Positions 9,455 to 19,287 of a stretch of 64,000 bases of DNA are shown here, piece by piece (the first letter of the stretch is position 1; each line of letters opens with the position of its first letter). The stretch comes from Corynebacterium meridianum (GTDB lineage Bacteria; Actinomycetota; Actinomycetes; Mycobacteriales; Mycobacteriaceae). The notes under the pieces were generated by a model, which saw only the letters and a program-made list of their open reading frames with translations, was not told the origin of the DNA and did not search any database. The translations under genes and the position numbers were made by a program. The DNA is taken from positions 186,001 to 250,000 of the forward strand of contig NZ_JAEIOS010000011.1 of the NCBI RefSeq assembly GCF_016342265.1, given 5' to 3'.

Positions 9455-9496
9455 CCGGGCCACCCCGCCCCGCATCCGGGCGGAGGGGTGGCCCGG
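9455..9496 (+). terminator. Strong hairpin between tkt and tal
   Basis: Perfect 12-bp arms CCGGGCCACCCC (9455-9466) and GGGGTGGCCCGG (9485-9496), with a further GCCC/GGGC pairing inside. No T-tract follows. In an operon this probably acts as partial terminator, processing site or 3' stabilizer of the tkt message rather than a full stop. Confidence 0.6.
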
Positions 9497-9606
9497 AGCA
9501 CTGTGTCGGGTGGACCACGGCGCTGCACCGGCGCAGAAAGCCGACTACCCTCGTGTTCCGGATACGAGGGAACGACCGATTCCCCAAGCCTGCACTAGGA
9601 GCCCAC

Positions 9607-10686
9607 ATGACCCACATCGATGAACTCGCCGAAATCGGTACCGCCACCTGGCTCGACGATCTCTCCCGTGACCGCCTCGACAGCGGCAATCTGGAGGAAC
9701 TCCTGACCACGAAGTCGATCGTCGGCGTGACCACCAACCCGGCGATCTTCGCCACCGCGATGACCTCGGGCACGGCCTACGACGACCAGATCACCGTCCT
9801 GAAGTCGGAGGGTGCGGACGCCGACGCAGCCGTCTACGCCATGGCCGTCGACGATGTCCGCCGCGCGTGCGACGTCTTCCGCGAGACGTTCGAACGCACC
9901 GGAGGTGTCGACGGACGGGTCTCCATCGAGGTCGATCCCCGGATCTCAGATGATGCCGAGGCGACCATCGAACAGGCCCGGGAGCTGTGGAAGAGGGTCG
10001 ACCGCCCGAACCTGCTCATCAAGATCCCGGCGACCCCCGGCTCGCTTCCCGCGATCACCCGAGCCCTCGCCGAGGGAATCAGCGTGAATGTCACCCTCAT
10101 CTTCTCCTGCGCCCGGTACCGCGAGGTCATCGAGGCGTACATCGCCGGTATCCGGGCGGCCGCGGAGAACGGCCACGATGTCGCCGGAATCCAGTCGGTC
10201 GCGTCCTTCTTCGTGTCCCGTCTCGATGTGGAGGTCGACCGTCGGCTCGAGGAGATCGGGACCGACGCCGCCCTCGCACTGCGCGGCAAAGCCGGGGTCG
10301 CGAACGCACGGCTCGCCTACGAGCTGTTCCGCACCTCCTTCGCCGATGCGGAGCTACCCGCGGGCGCGACGGTCCAGCGGCCGCTGTGGGCGTCGACCGG
10401 TGTGAAGAACCCGGATTACCCGGACACGCTCTACGTGACCGAGCTGGCCGGGCCGCAGACGGTGAACACCATGCCCGAACCCACGATCGACGCCACCCTC
10501 GAACAGGGAGGGCTGCACGGCGACACCCTCACGGACCGCGCAGCCGAGTCCCGCGAGGTGCTCTCCGCCCTCGAGGCCGTCGGGATCGATCTCGACGATG
10601 TCTTCGCGGTCCTGGAACGCGAGGGCGTCGAGAAGTTCGAGAAGAGCTGGAACGAACTCCTCGAGTCGATGCGCCAGCGCCTCTGA
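9607..10686 (+). CDS. tal: Transaldolase
   Basis: 359 residues, matching the long actinobacterial transaldolase class. It transfers a dihydroxyacetone unit from sedoheptulose-7-P to glyceraldehyde-3-P. The Schiff-base lysine is Lys139 in [24 protein letters not shown] and [16 protein letters not shown] follow as in the family. The ATG at 9607, 6 nt after TAGGAG, is preferred over a GTG at 9553. A second promoter is possible because TACCCT lies at 9547-9552, downstream of the tkt hairpin. Confidence 0.96.
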   Translation: MTHIDELAEIGTATWLDDLSRDRLDSGNLEELLTTKSIVGVTTNPAIFATAMTSGTAYDDQITVLKSEGADADAAVYAMAVDDVRRACDVFRETFERTGGVDGRVSIEVDPRISDDAEATIEQARELWKRVDRPNLLIKIPATPGSLPAITRALAEGISVNVTLIFSCARYREVIEAYIAGIRAAAENGHDVAGIQSVASFFVSRLDVEVDRRLEEIGTDAALALRGKAGVANARLAYELFRTSFADAELPAGATVQRPLWASTGVKNPDYPDTLYVTELAGPQTVNTMPEPTIDATLEQGGLHGDTLTDRAAESREVLSALEAVGIDLDDVFAVLEREGVEKFEKSWNELLESMRQRL

Positions 10687-10776
10687 CCATCCCCGGACAT
10701 ACCTTCCCCTCCACCCACCGGACCCGGTAGCCCGGTGTGTGGACCACGACCAAAGACAAAGCAGGCATACACAACC

Positions 10777-12333
10777 GTGAGCAATACCCTGACCGGTCTC
10801 CCCGACAACGCACCCTGGTTCAATCCCCTCCGCGACAGCCAGGACAAACGACTCCCGCGTATCGCCGGTCCGTGCGGGATGGTGATCTTCGGGGTGACGG
10901 GCGACCTCGCCCGGAAGAAGCTGCTGCCCGCCATCTACGATCTGGCGAACCGTGGCCTGCTACCCGCGGGTTTCGCTCTCGTCGGCTACGGGCGTCGCGA
11001 GTGGTCGAAGAAGGACTTCGAGAACTACGTCCACGACGCCGTGGTGGCCGGTGCACGTACCGAGGTCAGGGACAGCGTCTGGGAACGACTGGCGGAGGGG
11101 ATGGAGTTCGTCACCGGGAACTTCCGCGACGACGACGCCTTCGACGCCCTCGGTGAGAAGCTCGCGGACCTCGAGCGTACCCGGGGGACGGCGGGAAACT
11201 GGGGCTTTTATCTCTCCGTTCCGCCGGACTACTTCTCCGACGTCTGCCACCAGCTGAAGCGGTCCGGGATGGCCAAGGCCCCCGCCAACTCCTGGCGGCG
11301 GGTCATCATCGAAAAGCCCTTCGGCCACGATCAGGAGTCCGCGCGGGAACTCAACAGGATCGTCAATGCCGTGTTCCCCGAGGACTCCGTGTTCCGCATC
11401 GACCACTATCTGGGGAAGGAAACGGTCCAGAACATCATGGCGCTCCGTTTCGCGAACCAGCTGTTCGATCCCCTCTGGAACAGCCACTACATCGATCACG
11501 TCCAGATCACCATGGCCGAGGACATCGGCCTAGGAGGTCGCGCCGGCTACTACGACGGTATCGGTGCCGCCCGCGACGTGATCCAGAACCACCTGCTGCA
11601 GCTCCTCGCGCTGACTGCGATGGAGGAACCCGTGAGCTTCACCCCGGCGGAACTCCAGGCCGAGAAGATCAAGGTTCTCCGGGCCACCGCACCGGTCTAC
11701 CCGCTCGCCAAGACCACCGCGCGGGGGCAGTACACGGCCGGTTGGCAGGGGTCGACCCGTGTCCCGGGTCTCCGGGAGGAGGAGGGATTCTCGGACGACT
11801 CCAACACCGAGACCTACGCCGCCTGCACCCTGGAGATCAATTCACGTCGTTGGGCGGGCGTTCCGTTCTACCTCCGGACGGGGAAGCGGCTCGGTCGCCG
11901 GGTCACGGAGATCGCGCTGATCTTCAAGCCTGCTCCCCATCTGCCGTTCGGGGACGTCATGACATCGGCGCTCGGCCAGAACGCCGTGGTCATTCGTGTC
12001 CAGCCGGACGAGGGTGTGCTGATGCGGTTCGGTTCGAAGGTCCCCGGCTCCACCATGGAGGTCCGCGACGTGAACATGGACTTCTCCTACTCGGAGGCAT
12101 TCACCGAGGAGTCGCCCGAAGCCTATGAACGGCTCATCCTCGATGCCCTGCTCGACGAGTCGAGCCTGTTCCCGACGAACGAAGAGGTCGAGTTGTCCTG
12201 GCAGATCCTCGATCCGATCATCCAGTACTGGGCCCAGCGTGGCCGCCCCGAGGACTACGAGGCGGGAACCTGGGGTCCGATGTCCGCGGAGAGGATGCTG
12301 GCACGGGAGGACCGCACCTGGCGTCGCCCGTGA
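10777..12333 (+). CDS. zwf: Glucose-6-phosphate 1-dehydrogenase
   Basis: 518 residues. It oxidizes glucose-6-P to 6-phosphogluconolactone with NADP+, the entry step of the oxidative pentose phosphate pathway. The coenzyme-binding motif GVTGDLARKK is at residues 39-48 and the active-site peptide RIDHYLGKE has Asp209, His210 and Lys214. The GTG start gives the N-terminus VSNTLTGLPD leading into WFNPLRDSQDKRLPRIAGP, as in C. glutamicum; an in-frame start at 10735 would add 14 residues with no support. OpcA, encoded next, is the usual partner needed for full activity in actinobacteria. Confidence 0.97.
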   Translation: MSNTLTGLPDNAPWFNPLRDSQDKRLPRIAGPCGMVIFGVTGDLARKKLLPAIYDLANRGLLPAGFALVGYGRREWSKKDFENYVHDAVVAGARTEVRDSVWERLAEGMEFVTGNFRDDDAFDALGEKLADLERTRGTAGNWGFYLSVPPDYFSDVCHQLKRSGMAKAPANSWRRVIIEKPFGHDQESARELNRIVNAVFPEDSVFRIDHYLGKETVQNIMALRFANQLFDPLWNSHYIDHVQITMAEDIGLGGRAGYYDGIGAARDVIQNHLLQLLALTAMEEPVSFTPAELQAEKIKVLRATAPVYPLAKTTARGQYTAGWQGSTRVPGLREEEGFSDDSNTETYAACTLEINSRRWAGVPFYLRTGKRLGRRVTEIALIFKPAPHLPFGDVMTSALGQNAVVIRVQPDEGVLMRFGSKVPGSTMEVRDVNMDFSYSEAFTEESPEAYERLILDALLDESSLFPTNEEVELSWQILDPIIQYWAQRGRPEDYEAGTWGPMSAERMLAREDRTWRRP

Positions 12334-12385
12334 CGCATCCTCCCGACACCGACTCCCCCACGCCGCTCCAGTCTGAAAGGCCCCA

Positions 12386-13354
12386 ATGATCATCACAATG
12401 CCCGACACCGACACCCGGGCAATCGCCGCTGAGCTCGTGTCCATCCGTGAATGGGGCGCGCAGGTCACCACGGGACGAGTGCTCACGCTCATCGTCGTCG
12501 CTGACGCGAACGACGACATCGAGGGCATCATCGCCGCCACCAACGACGCCTCCCGTGAGCACCCTTCCCGGGTTCTGGTGATGGTGAGCGGCGACCCGAC
12601 GGTGAAGCCCTCGAAGGTGGACGCCGAGATCAGGATCGGTGGCGACGCGGGCGCCTCGGAGATCGTCCTGATTCGCCTCACCGGCGAGGTCGCCGACCAC
12701 GTGGAGGCGGTGGTCACCCCGCTGCTGCTGCCCGATACCCCGATAGTCGCGTGGTGGCCGGGAACCGCTCCCGTCAATCCCTCGGCCGATCCGATCGGAA
12801 GGATCGCGGCCCGGCGGATCACCGACGCGCTCTACGATCCACCCGAGGACTCGATCTACCGGCGTCGCAACCACTACCGCCCGGGTGACTCCGACATGGC
12901 CTGGTCCCGGATCACGCAGTGGCGGGGAATCGTCGCGTCGACCCTCGATCAGCCTCCACACGAAGGCGTGCTCGATGCGGAGGTCCACGGACCGGCCGAC
13001 TCCCCCAGCGTCGACCTCGCGGCGGGGTGGCTCGCCGACCGGTTCGGCGTCAACATCGTGCGGCAGTCCACCGGCCAGGACGCCGTCCCCGTCGATGACG
13101 AGGGACGGGAGTGCATCGCGATCACCCGTGTGGTCCTCTTCCGGAGTCGCTCCAAAATCACGGTGGAGGTCCGCGACGCGGAGACACTCTCGGTCTCGGT
13201 CGACGGTTCACACCACGGACTCGTCGCCCTGGGGCGTCGGAGCCGGGCGGACTGTCTCGCGGAGGAACTCCGGCACCTCGATCCGGACCTCGCCTACGCG
13301 CGCGCTCTGCGTGGCCTGAATCGGGTGCGGTACGTCGACGCAATCACAGACTGA
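12386..13354 (+). CDS. opcA: Glucose-6-phosphate dehydrogenase assembly protein OpcA
   Basis: 322 residues, the normal length for OpcA, which associates with Zwf and raises its activity and assembly state in actinobacteria and cyanobacteria. Family landmarks are GRVLTLIVVAD near the N-terminus, PIVAWWPGTAPVNPSADPIGRIAARRITDA in the middle and DSDMAWSRITQWRGIVASTLD further on. GAAAGG lies upstream of the ATG. It sits between zwf and pgl with gaps of 52 and 24 bp, consistent with one transcript. Confidence 0.95.
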   Translation: MIITMPDTDTRAIAAELVSIREWGAQVTTGRVLTLIVVADANDDIEGIIAATNDASREHPSRVLVMVSGDPTVKPSKVDAEIRIGGDAGASEIVLIRLTGEVADHVEAVVTPLLLPDTPIVAWWPGTAPVNPSADPIGRIAARRITDALYDPPEDSIYRRRNHYRPGDSDMAWSRITQWRGIVASTLDQPPHEGVLDAEVHGPADSPSVDLAAGWLADRFGVNIVRQSTGQDAVPVDDEGRECIAITRVVLFRSRSKITVEVRDAETLSVSVDGSHHGLVALGRRSRADCLAEELRHLDPDLAYARALRGLNRVRYVDAITD

Positions 13355-13378
13355 TCAGAATTCCGGGAAGGACCCACG

Positions 13379-14143
13379 ATGTTGGACATTCAGCGTGTCA
13401 GAGACCTCGATTCACTCGTCACGACAGCCGCGGCCAGGATGACCCAGACCATCGCCGCGGTACAGGCCGGTGGCGGACTGCACGGTGACGGCATGGCCCG
13501 CATTGTCCTGACCGGCGGCGGCGCAGGCATCGGATTGTTGAGGAGGCTGGCGGAGTTCGACGCGACGGCCCGCACGATGAGCGACGACTTCCCCGTCGTC
13601 CACATCGACTGGTCACGGATCCACGTGTTCTTCGGCGACGAACGGAATGTCGATGTCACGCATCCCGAATCGAATGAGGGTCAGGCCCGGGCCGCGCTAC
13701 TGGACCATGTGGACATCGACGAGGCCAACATACACGGCTACGGTCTCGGCGACGGAGATGATCTCGACTCCGCCGTGGAGAGGGTTGAGCGGGACCTCCG
13801 TACGTTCGCGCCCCGGGGGTTCGATCTGCACCTGCTCGGTATGGGCGGAGAGGGCCACGTCAATTCGATCTTCCCCCACACCCCCGCGGTCCGGGAGGAC
13901 GGGAACCTCGTGCTCGCTGTCACCGACTCGCCGAAGCCACCGGCGGAGCGGGTCACGCTGACTCTGCCCGCGGTCCGTTCGGCCGACCGTGTGTGGTTGC
14001 TCGTCTCAGGTGCGGAGAAGGCCGACGCGGCTAGGGCGGTCATCGACGGTGCCGCCACGGAGGACTGGCCCGCCGCCGGTGCCCGCGGAAGGTCGGAGAC
14101 CGTGCTGTTCCTCGATGACGCGGCGGCCGACCCCGACCTCTGA
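13379..14143 (+). CDS. pgl: 6-phosphogluconolactonase
   Basis: 254 residues of the NagB/DevB fold. It hydrolyses 6-phosphogluconolactone from Zwf. Landmarks: LTGGGAGIGLLRRL for phosphate binding, DWSRIHVFFGDERNVDVTHPESNEGQAR, and LHLLGMGGEGHVNSIFPHTP with the catalytic histidine region. GGAAGGA lies about 7 nt before the ATG. It is the last gene of the cluster; the strong hairpin 560 bp downstream is the first clear stop signal. Confidence 0.95.
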   Translation: MLDIQRVRDLDSLVTTAAARMTQTIAAVQAGGGLHGDGMARIVLTGGGAGIGLLRRLAEFDATARTMSDDFPVVHIDWSRIHVFFGDERNVDVTHPESNEGQARAALLDHVDIDEANIHGYGLGDGDDLDSAVERVERDLRTFAPRGFDLHLLGMGGEGHVNSIFPHTPAVREDGNLVLAVTDSPKPPAERVTLTLPAVRSADRVWLLVSGAEKADAARAVIDGAATEDWPAAGARGRSETVLFLDDAAADPDL

Positions 14144-15032
14144 TCCGGGCCCTGTCCTACCTCTCCCCCCTTGTCGGACCCGGTGACGGCCAAAACCCGG
14201 AACCGGGAACGCCGCAGACGGTCGTGGGTGCGGCTCCGGGGTATCCCCGGGGTACGGGGTGAGACCGGTTCGTGGAGGACACACCAGGCACCGGTGGCGA
14301 TGGTTGTGCTCCGGATGCAGTGGAATCTTCGGCACGGCGACGGCAGCTTTTCCGGGTATCCCGAAACCACCGTTTTCGACGTGGGTGACAATCTCACCGT
14401 GCGTCGTGGATGAATGATCGGTTCGTTGTGCCGCTGCGCGGTGTGGGGTGAGTGTGCGAACCGCGCCTTTCCCGGGCCACCGAATGATGCGTTTCGTTTT
14501 CACCCACATTCAGCGGCGTACTGACGGCGACGGTGGAACGGCGCAGGTCGATGCGGGTTTCTCCACGAATCGAAGGAGAGGCACCAGGCATTCAACGAGT
14601 AAGCCTTGGCGGGCGGCAATGCGGTTCGCAGCCGGAGCAAAGCCTGAACAACCGCACCGGGGCACTGCGCCGCCCCCTTCATGCCAGAAACCTTTCATGC
14701 GAGAAGCCGCCCCCGGTGACGCCGGGGGCGGCTTCTGTGGTTCGGTGGGGCAATCCCGACCGGGACCGTTGGACGTCGTGGATGGTGCACCAACGGGCAA
14801 CACCTACCGGGGAAACGGAAAAGCACTCGCACCATTCACACACCTTCGCGGGCCGTCGATGTCCCAGCCCCCGAGTAGGTGCAGCAGCGACCCACCGCTC
14901 GCAAGGCGCTGCGCCCTGTCATTCCCGGTGCGACACGACCCGGCGGACGGGATGCGGTCAAACTCCGCCGGGCGCCACGTCGGGGCCGTGACGGATCACG
15001 GACGCGCGGCGTCGTCGCCGGTGCGAGTGGTG
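14144..15032. other. 889-bp noncoding gap between convergent pgl and secG
   Basis: I find no frame that resembles a known protein, and no tRNA, tmRNA or RNase P landmarks. Open frames crossing it on both strands have no ribosome binding site and translate to low-complexity R/P/G-rich sequence. A good AAGGAG at 14572-14577 is not followed by a start codon at suitable distance. A long hairpin at 14702-14736 is the only strong element. Upstream of it, 14540-14700 could be a small RNA ending at that hairpin, but this is speculative. Confidence 0.5.
14702..14736. terminator. Bidirectional terminator-like hairpin between pgl and secG
   Basis: A 15-bp perfect stem, AGAAGCCGCCCCCGG (14702-14716) with CCGGGGGCGGCTTCT (14722-14736), and the 5-nt loop TGACG. 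No T-tract on either side. Its place between convergent transcription units suggests it ends both the tkt and the gap-secG transcripts. Confidence 0.65.
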
Positions 15033-15269
15033 TTACCCGACGTAGGCGTGGATCAGGTTCAGGCCGACGATGCAGACGATCCAGATGATCGCGCAGATGA
15101 TGGTGACCCGGTCGAGGTTCTTCTCGACGACGGTGGAACCCGAGAGGTTGGACTGCACGCCGCCACCGAACAGACTCGAGAGACCGCCACCCTTGCCCTT
15201 GTGCAGCAGCACGAACATGGTCATGCCGAGGCAGGACAGGAAGAGAACGATCTGAAGCGTAAGCACCAT
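15033..15269 (-). CDS. secG: Preprotein translocase subunit SecG
   Basis: 78 residues with two membrane segments (about 1-20 and 55-76) joined by a Gly-rich cytosolic loop LLHKGKGGGLSSLFGGG, the hallmark of SecG. It joins SecYE and assists the SecA-driven export cycle. AAAGGATCC lies upstream of the ATG. It is the last gene of the gap-pgk-tpiA-ppc-secG run, a conserved corynebacterial arrangement. Confidence 0.94.
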   Translation of the reverse strand: MVLTLQIVLFLSCLGMTMFVLLHKGKGGGLSSLFGGGVQSNLSGSTVVEKNLDRVTIICAIIWIVCIVGLNLIHAYVG

Positions 15270-15428
15270 GGAAACGTGGATCCTTTAATCGTGGATAGGT
15301 CGGTCTTGTCCGGCCCCGGTCCGGAAGATCGGGACCCCGGGGATCTGGGCCACTGTTGGTGGGCCGGATCGGAGGCCGTCGGATACAACCATACACGTCG
15401 GCCCAGATGGTACGGCGGCGACACCGGG

Positions 15429-15463
15429 GATCCGCGGCCCGTCCCGGAAACGGGCCTCGGATC
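15429..15463 (-). terminator. Hairpin downstream of ppc
   Basis: Arms GATCCGCGGCCCGT (15429-15442) and ACGGGCCTCGGATC (15450-15463) pair over 14 positions with one mismatch. The hairpin starts 17 bp after the ppc stop. There is no T-tract. It may end the ppc transcript or trim it before secG. Confidence 0.55.
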
Positions 15464-15480
15464 TGCTTTCCGGGCCTCCC

Positions 15481-18231
15481 CTATCCCGAGTTGCGGAGGG
15501 CGGTGGCCAGTCCGTTCATGGTCAACTGGATGCCGTCCGGGACACCGTCGTCGGTGTCACCGGCACGGTAGCGGCGGAGCAACTCCAGCTGGATGACGTT
15601 GAGCGGCAGCAGGTACGGGTACCTGCTGCGCACCGAGCGTTCGAGGGTGGGGTTGTCCGCGAGCAGACGGTCGGCGCCTGTCACGGTGAGGAACATGTCG
15701 ATGGTCAGGTCGTACTCCGCGGAGATCGCCGCCGAGATACGCTCCGCGACCTCCCGGTCCTTGACCAGCGACGCGTAGAGCTCCATGAGCGGCATCTCCG
15801 CCTTCGCCATCACCTGAGCCATGTTCGACATCACGGAGGTGAAGAACGGCCAGTCCCGGTATAGCGCGCGGAGTTCCCGGAGACGCTCCGGATCGTCCCC
15901 GATCCACTCCCGGAGGGCGGTACCCACCCCGAACCAGCCCGGAATCATGGCGCGGGACTGGGACCAGGCGAGGACCCACGGGATCGCGCGGAGGTCACCG
16001 ATGGACGCTGTCTGTTTCCGCGAAGCCGGGCGTGAGCCGATGTTCAGTGCACCGATCTCCTGCAGTGGTGTCGAGGTGGTGAAATACTCGATGAACCCCG
16101 GGTCCTCGTGGACGAGTGTCGCATATTTGCGCCGGGAGAGCTCCGCGATCTCCCGCATGATCTCGTGTGCTCTTTCGGGGTGATCGAGATCGTCGACCGG
16201 TAGCAGCGACGCCTCGAGGGTCGCCGAGACGATGGCCTCCAGGTTGCGTCGGGCGGTGGTCGGGTGTCCGTACTTCGCGGAGATGATCTCCCCCTGCTCA
16301 GTGACCCGTACCGAACCCGAGACCGCCCCCTCAGGCTGGGCGAGGATAGCGTCGTAGCTGGGGCCGCCGCCACGGCCGACGGTCCCTCCCCGGCCGTGGA
16401 AGAACCGGAGACGGATCTGGTTGTCCCGGCAGGCCTGGACGATGTCGAGTTCGGCGTCGTAGAGAGCCCAGTTGGCGGCGAAGTAGCCGCCGTCCTTGTT
16501 CGAGTCGGAGTATCCGAGCATCACCTCCTGGATCTCCCCCCGTTGACGCACGTAGCCGCGGTAGACCGGTACGTCCCAGATGTCCCGGAGGATCGAAGAC
16601 CCGGCCTGCAGATCCTCGATCGTCTCGAAGAGCGGGATGATGTCGATCTCGCCGCGGGGCTGTCCGTCCCCGACACGGATCAGACCGAATTCCTTGAGCA
16701 GGACCATCGGTTCGAGGATGTCGGACACCGACTGCGCCATGGAGATGATGCAGTGCGGCACCATCCGCTCACCGAACTTCTCAACCGCCTCCGCCGCGGC
16801 TGCGACGATCTCCAGCTCACGCCGGGTCTCCTCGCTGAAGTTCTGGGGATGCGGAGGGATGAGGGGCCGTGGTGAGCCGAGCTCTGTGACGAGTATCTTC
16901 CGCTTCGCCTCCTCATCGAGGGCGCGGTATTCCTCGGTGACCCCGGCGTGCGCGAAGATCTCGGTGAGCGCGTTCTCGAAGGACTCGGAGTTCTGGCGCA
17001 GGTCCAGCGAGTAGAGGTGGAATCCGAAGCTCGCGACCGCGGAGCGGATCCGTCCGAGCCGGTCATCCGCGATCAGCCCGTCGTAGGAGTCCCGCAACGC
17101 GGTGTCGATGACGTCCAGATCCGCGGCGAACTCCTCCGGCCCCGGATATGGCTCGTGGCACCGGTACCAGGTGCCCTCCACGGAATCCGACCCGATGAGT
17201 TCAGCCTGGGTCGCGGCGATCCGTCCGCGGATCCCGTGGACCGCACGACGGTACGGCTCGTCGACCCGGCTGGGTACATCATTGTGCCCGCGGTCGGCGA
17301 GCTCGATGAGTTCGCCGCTGACCTCCGAGAGTCGGTCCGAAAGGGACAGTTCGTGTTCGAGTTTGTGCAGCTGGGAGGCGTAGAACTTGAGCACGGTCTG
17401 TGCGGCACGGGTCGTCGCGTACCGGACCGTGGCCGCGGTGACGTAGGGGTTCCCGTCATGGTCTCCCCCGATCCAGGATCCTGGCTTGACCACCGCGGTC
17501 GCGGGCACGGCGTCGCCGTACCGGGCCTGCAGTTCGTGCCGGACATCGTGGTTGATCGCTGGGATCTGCCGGAGAAGGCTCAGTTTGTAGTAGCGCAGCC
17601 CGACCTCGATCTCATCCTCGATCCGCGGGCGGACTACCCGGATGAGCGCGGTCTGCCAGAGGACGGTGATCCGTCGTTGGATCGCCCGGTCGATCTCCCT
17701 GGTTCGCGCTTCGGTCCGACTGTTCCGCGGACGCGACGCGATGTCGTGGCGTTCCTGCATCAGCGCCGTGATGTGCTTCTGGACGTCGAACACCGTCCGC
17801 CGTCGGGTTTCCGTCGGGTGTGCGGTGAGCACCGGGGCGATCTCCGCGGTGGCGATGGTTTCCGCGACGGCTTCCGCGGTGATGTCGGCGGATTCGAGTT
17901 TGACCCACGTCGCCTCGAGGGTGGAGTCGGGGGCCGGTGCGCCTCCGTCGAGGATCTCCTGGCGGGTGTTCTCGTCGTTGAGGTCCTCGACGAGGTTGAC
18001 CAGCAGCGCGAAGTGGGAGAAGGCCCGCACCACCTTGATCATTGTGGAGGTGTCACGGTCGCGGAACATCCCGACTAGATCGTCGAGGGTGCGTTCGCCC
18101 TTCGCGACGCCGAAGGAGGCTCTACGGGCACCTTCGACGAGGTCGAAGATGTCGTCTCCCTCCTGCTGACGGATGACGTTGCCGAGGATTCGGCCGAGAT
18201 GCCGGATGTCCTCGCGAAGTTGTTCAGGCAC
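15481..18231 (-). CDS. ppc: Phosphoenolpyruvate carboxylase
   Basis: 916 residues, full length for the family. It carboxylates PEP to oxaloacetate, the main anaplerotic step during growth on sugars in corynebacteria. The catalytic histidine motif VLTAHPTETRRRTV lies near residue 137, and YSDSNKDGGYF and FFHGRGGTVGRGGGP with the essential Arg-rich loop are intact. The C-terminus ends RNSG, in place of the usual QNTG that closes the active site. The start is a GTG with AAGGAAG upstream. It lies 203 bp after tpiA. Confidence 0.97.
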   Translation of the reverse strand: MPEQLREDIRHLGRILGNVIRQQEGDDIFDLVEGARRASFGVAKGERTLDDLVGMFRDRDTSTMIKVVRAFSHFALLVNLVEDLNDENTRQEILDGGAPAPDSTLEATWVKLESADITAEAVAETIATAEIAPVLTAHPTETRRRTVFDVQKHITALMQERHDIASRPRNSRTEARTREIDRAIQRRITVLWQTALIRVVRPRIEDEIEVGLRYYKLSLLRQIPAINHDVRHELQARYGDAVPATAVVKPGSWIGGDHDGNPYVTAATVRYATTRAAQTVLKFYASQLHKLEHELSLSDRLSEVSGELIELADRGHNDVPSRVDEPYRRAVHGIRGRIAATQAELIGSDSVEGTWYRCHEPYPGPEEFAADLDVIDTALRDSYDGLIADDRLGRIRSAVASFGFHLYSLDLRQNSESFENALTEIFAHAGVTEEYRALDEEAKRKILVTELGSPRPLIPPHPQNFSEETRRELEIVAAAAEAVEKFGERMVPHCIISMAQSVSDILEPMVLLKEFGLIRVGDGQPRGEIDIIPLFETIEDLQAGSSILRDIWDVPVYRGYVRQRGEIQEVMLGYSDSNKDGGYFAANWALYDAELDIVQACRDNQIRLRFFHGRGGTVGRGGGPSYDAILAQPEGAVSGSVRVTEQGEIISAKYGHPTTARRNLEAIVSATLEASLLPVDDLDHPERAHEIMREIAELSRRKYATLVHEDPGFIEYFTTSTPLQEIGALNIGSRPASRKQTASIGDLRAIPWVLAWSQSRAMIPGWFGVGTALREWIGDDPERLRELRALYRDWPFFTSVMSNMAQVMAKAEMPLMELYASLVKDREVAERISAAISAEYDLTIDMFLTVTGADRLLADNPTLERSVRSRYPYLLPLNVIQLELLRRYRAGDTDDGVPDGIQLTMNGLATALRNSG

Positions 18232-18434
18232 GTTGTGCTTCCTTGTCGATTGGCGGTGGAGCCGGAATTCGGGCCGGGCGCCTGGGGGTTCACGGTCTGT
18301 CAGGTGCTCTGCACAGACCGGTGCCCGCCGTCACCGGGACGGATCCGAGACCTGGGGTGGCGGTGTCGGTCCCGTTGATAACGTCGGGCACTGGGGCGGG
18401 GCGGGTGCGGGCAGCACCCACCCAGATGCGGGAA

Positions 18435-19217
18435 CTAGGACTGCGGCCCGGCCGCGTTCGCGACGAGCTTGGCGAAGTCGTCACCGTTCAGCGAGGCTCC
18501 ACCGACGAGACCGCCGTCGACGTCGGGCTTGCCGACGATCTCCGCGACCGAGTCAGCCTTGACGGAGCCACCGTAGAGGATGCGCATGCCGTCGGCGACC
18601 TTGTCGTCGGCGAGCTCACCGATGGTCGCGCGGATAGCGGCGCACACCTCCTGGGCGTCGTCAGCCGACGCGACCTTGCCGGTGCCGATCGCCCAGACGG
18701 GCTCGTAGGCCACGACCGTGTTCGCGAGCTGGTCGGCGTCCAGGCCGGCGAGGGATGCGCGGGTCTGGGCGACGACGTAGTCGACGTGTTCGCCGGCTTC
18801 GCGGACCTCGAGGGACTCACCGACGCAGACGATCGGGCTGATACCGTGCTTCAGGGCGGCTGCAGCCTTGGCGGCGACGAGTTCGTCTGATTCACCGTGG
18901 TACTCGCGGCGCTCGGAGTGGCCGACCACGACCCAGGAGCAGCCGAGCTTCGCCAGCATCTCTGCGGAGACCTCACCGGTGTAGGCACCGGACTCGTGGC
19001 GGGACACGTCCTGGGCACCGTAGGTGATCCGGAGCTTGTCGCCGTCGACGAGGGTCTGCACGGAGCGGATGTCCGTGAACGGGACGGTCAGCGCGACGTC
19101 GACCTTGTCGTAGTAGTCCTCCGGCAGCGCGAAGGCGAGCTTCTGGACGACGCCGATCGCCTCCAGGTGGTTGAGGTTCATCTTCCAGTTGCCGGCGATG
19201 AGGGGGGTGCGTGCCAT
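18435..19217 (-). CDS. tpiA: Triosephosphate isomerase
   Basis: 260-residue TIM-barrel enzyme interconverting dihydroxyacetone phosphate and glyceraldehyde-3-P. NWKMN near residue 11 holds the catalytic lysine, GHSERR the histidine, and [13 protein letters not shown] the catalytic glutamate and flexible loop; [13 protein letters not shown] binds phosphate. AAAGGCC lies upstream of the ATG. It follows pgk in the glycolytic cluster, separated by a 70-bp gap with a strong hairpin. Confidence 0.97.
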   Translation of the reverse strand: MARTPLIAGNWKMNLNHLEAIGVVQKLAFALPEDYYDKVDVALTVPFTDIRSVQTLVDGDKLRITYGAQDVSRHESGAYTGEVSAEMLAKLGCSWVVVGHSERREYHGESDELVAAKAAAALKHGISPIVCVGESLEVREAGEHVDYVVAQTRASLAGLDADQLANTVVAYEPVWAIGTGKVASADDAQEVCAAIRATIGELADDKVADGMRILYGGSVKADSVAEIVGKPDVDGGLVGGASLNGDDFAKLVANAAGPQS

Positions 19218-19254
19218 GTTCTGGCCTTTCTTCGTGGTTGGTGTCTATGGGTGG

Positions 19255-19286
19255 GTGGTTCCCGCCCCTGTCGGGGCGGGACCGCC
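19255..19286 (-). terminator. Hairpin between pgk and tpiA
   Basis: CCCGCCCC (19261-19268), loop TGTC, GGGGCGGG (19273-19280), extended outward by GGTGGT/ACCGCC with one wobble. It begins 2 bp after the pgk stop. No T-tract, so partial termination or mRNA end protection is more likely than full termination. Confidence 0.55.
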
Positions 19287-19287
19287 G

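Noticed and set aside
7224..9773. Open frame of 849 codons on the minus strand
   Set aside because: Antisense to tkt; its existence reflects GC-rich third positions.
14448..15596. Open frame of 382 codons on the plus strand across the pgl-secG gap
   Set aside because: Overlaps secG and the ppc end in antisense, has no family signature and reads through the terminator hairpin.
16948..18078. Open frame of 376 codons on the plus strand
   Set aside because: Antisense to ppc, whose active-site motifs are intact.
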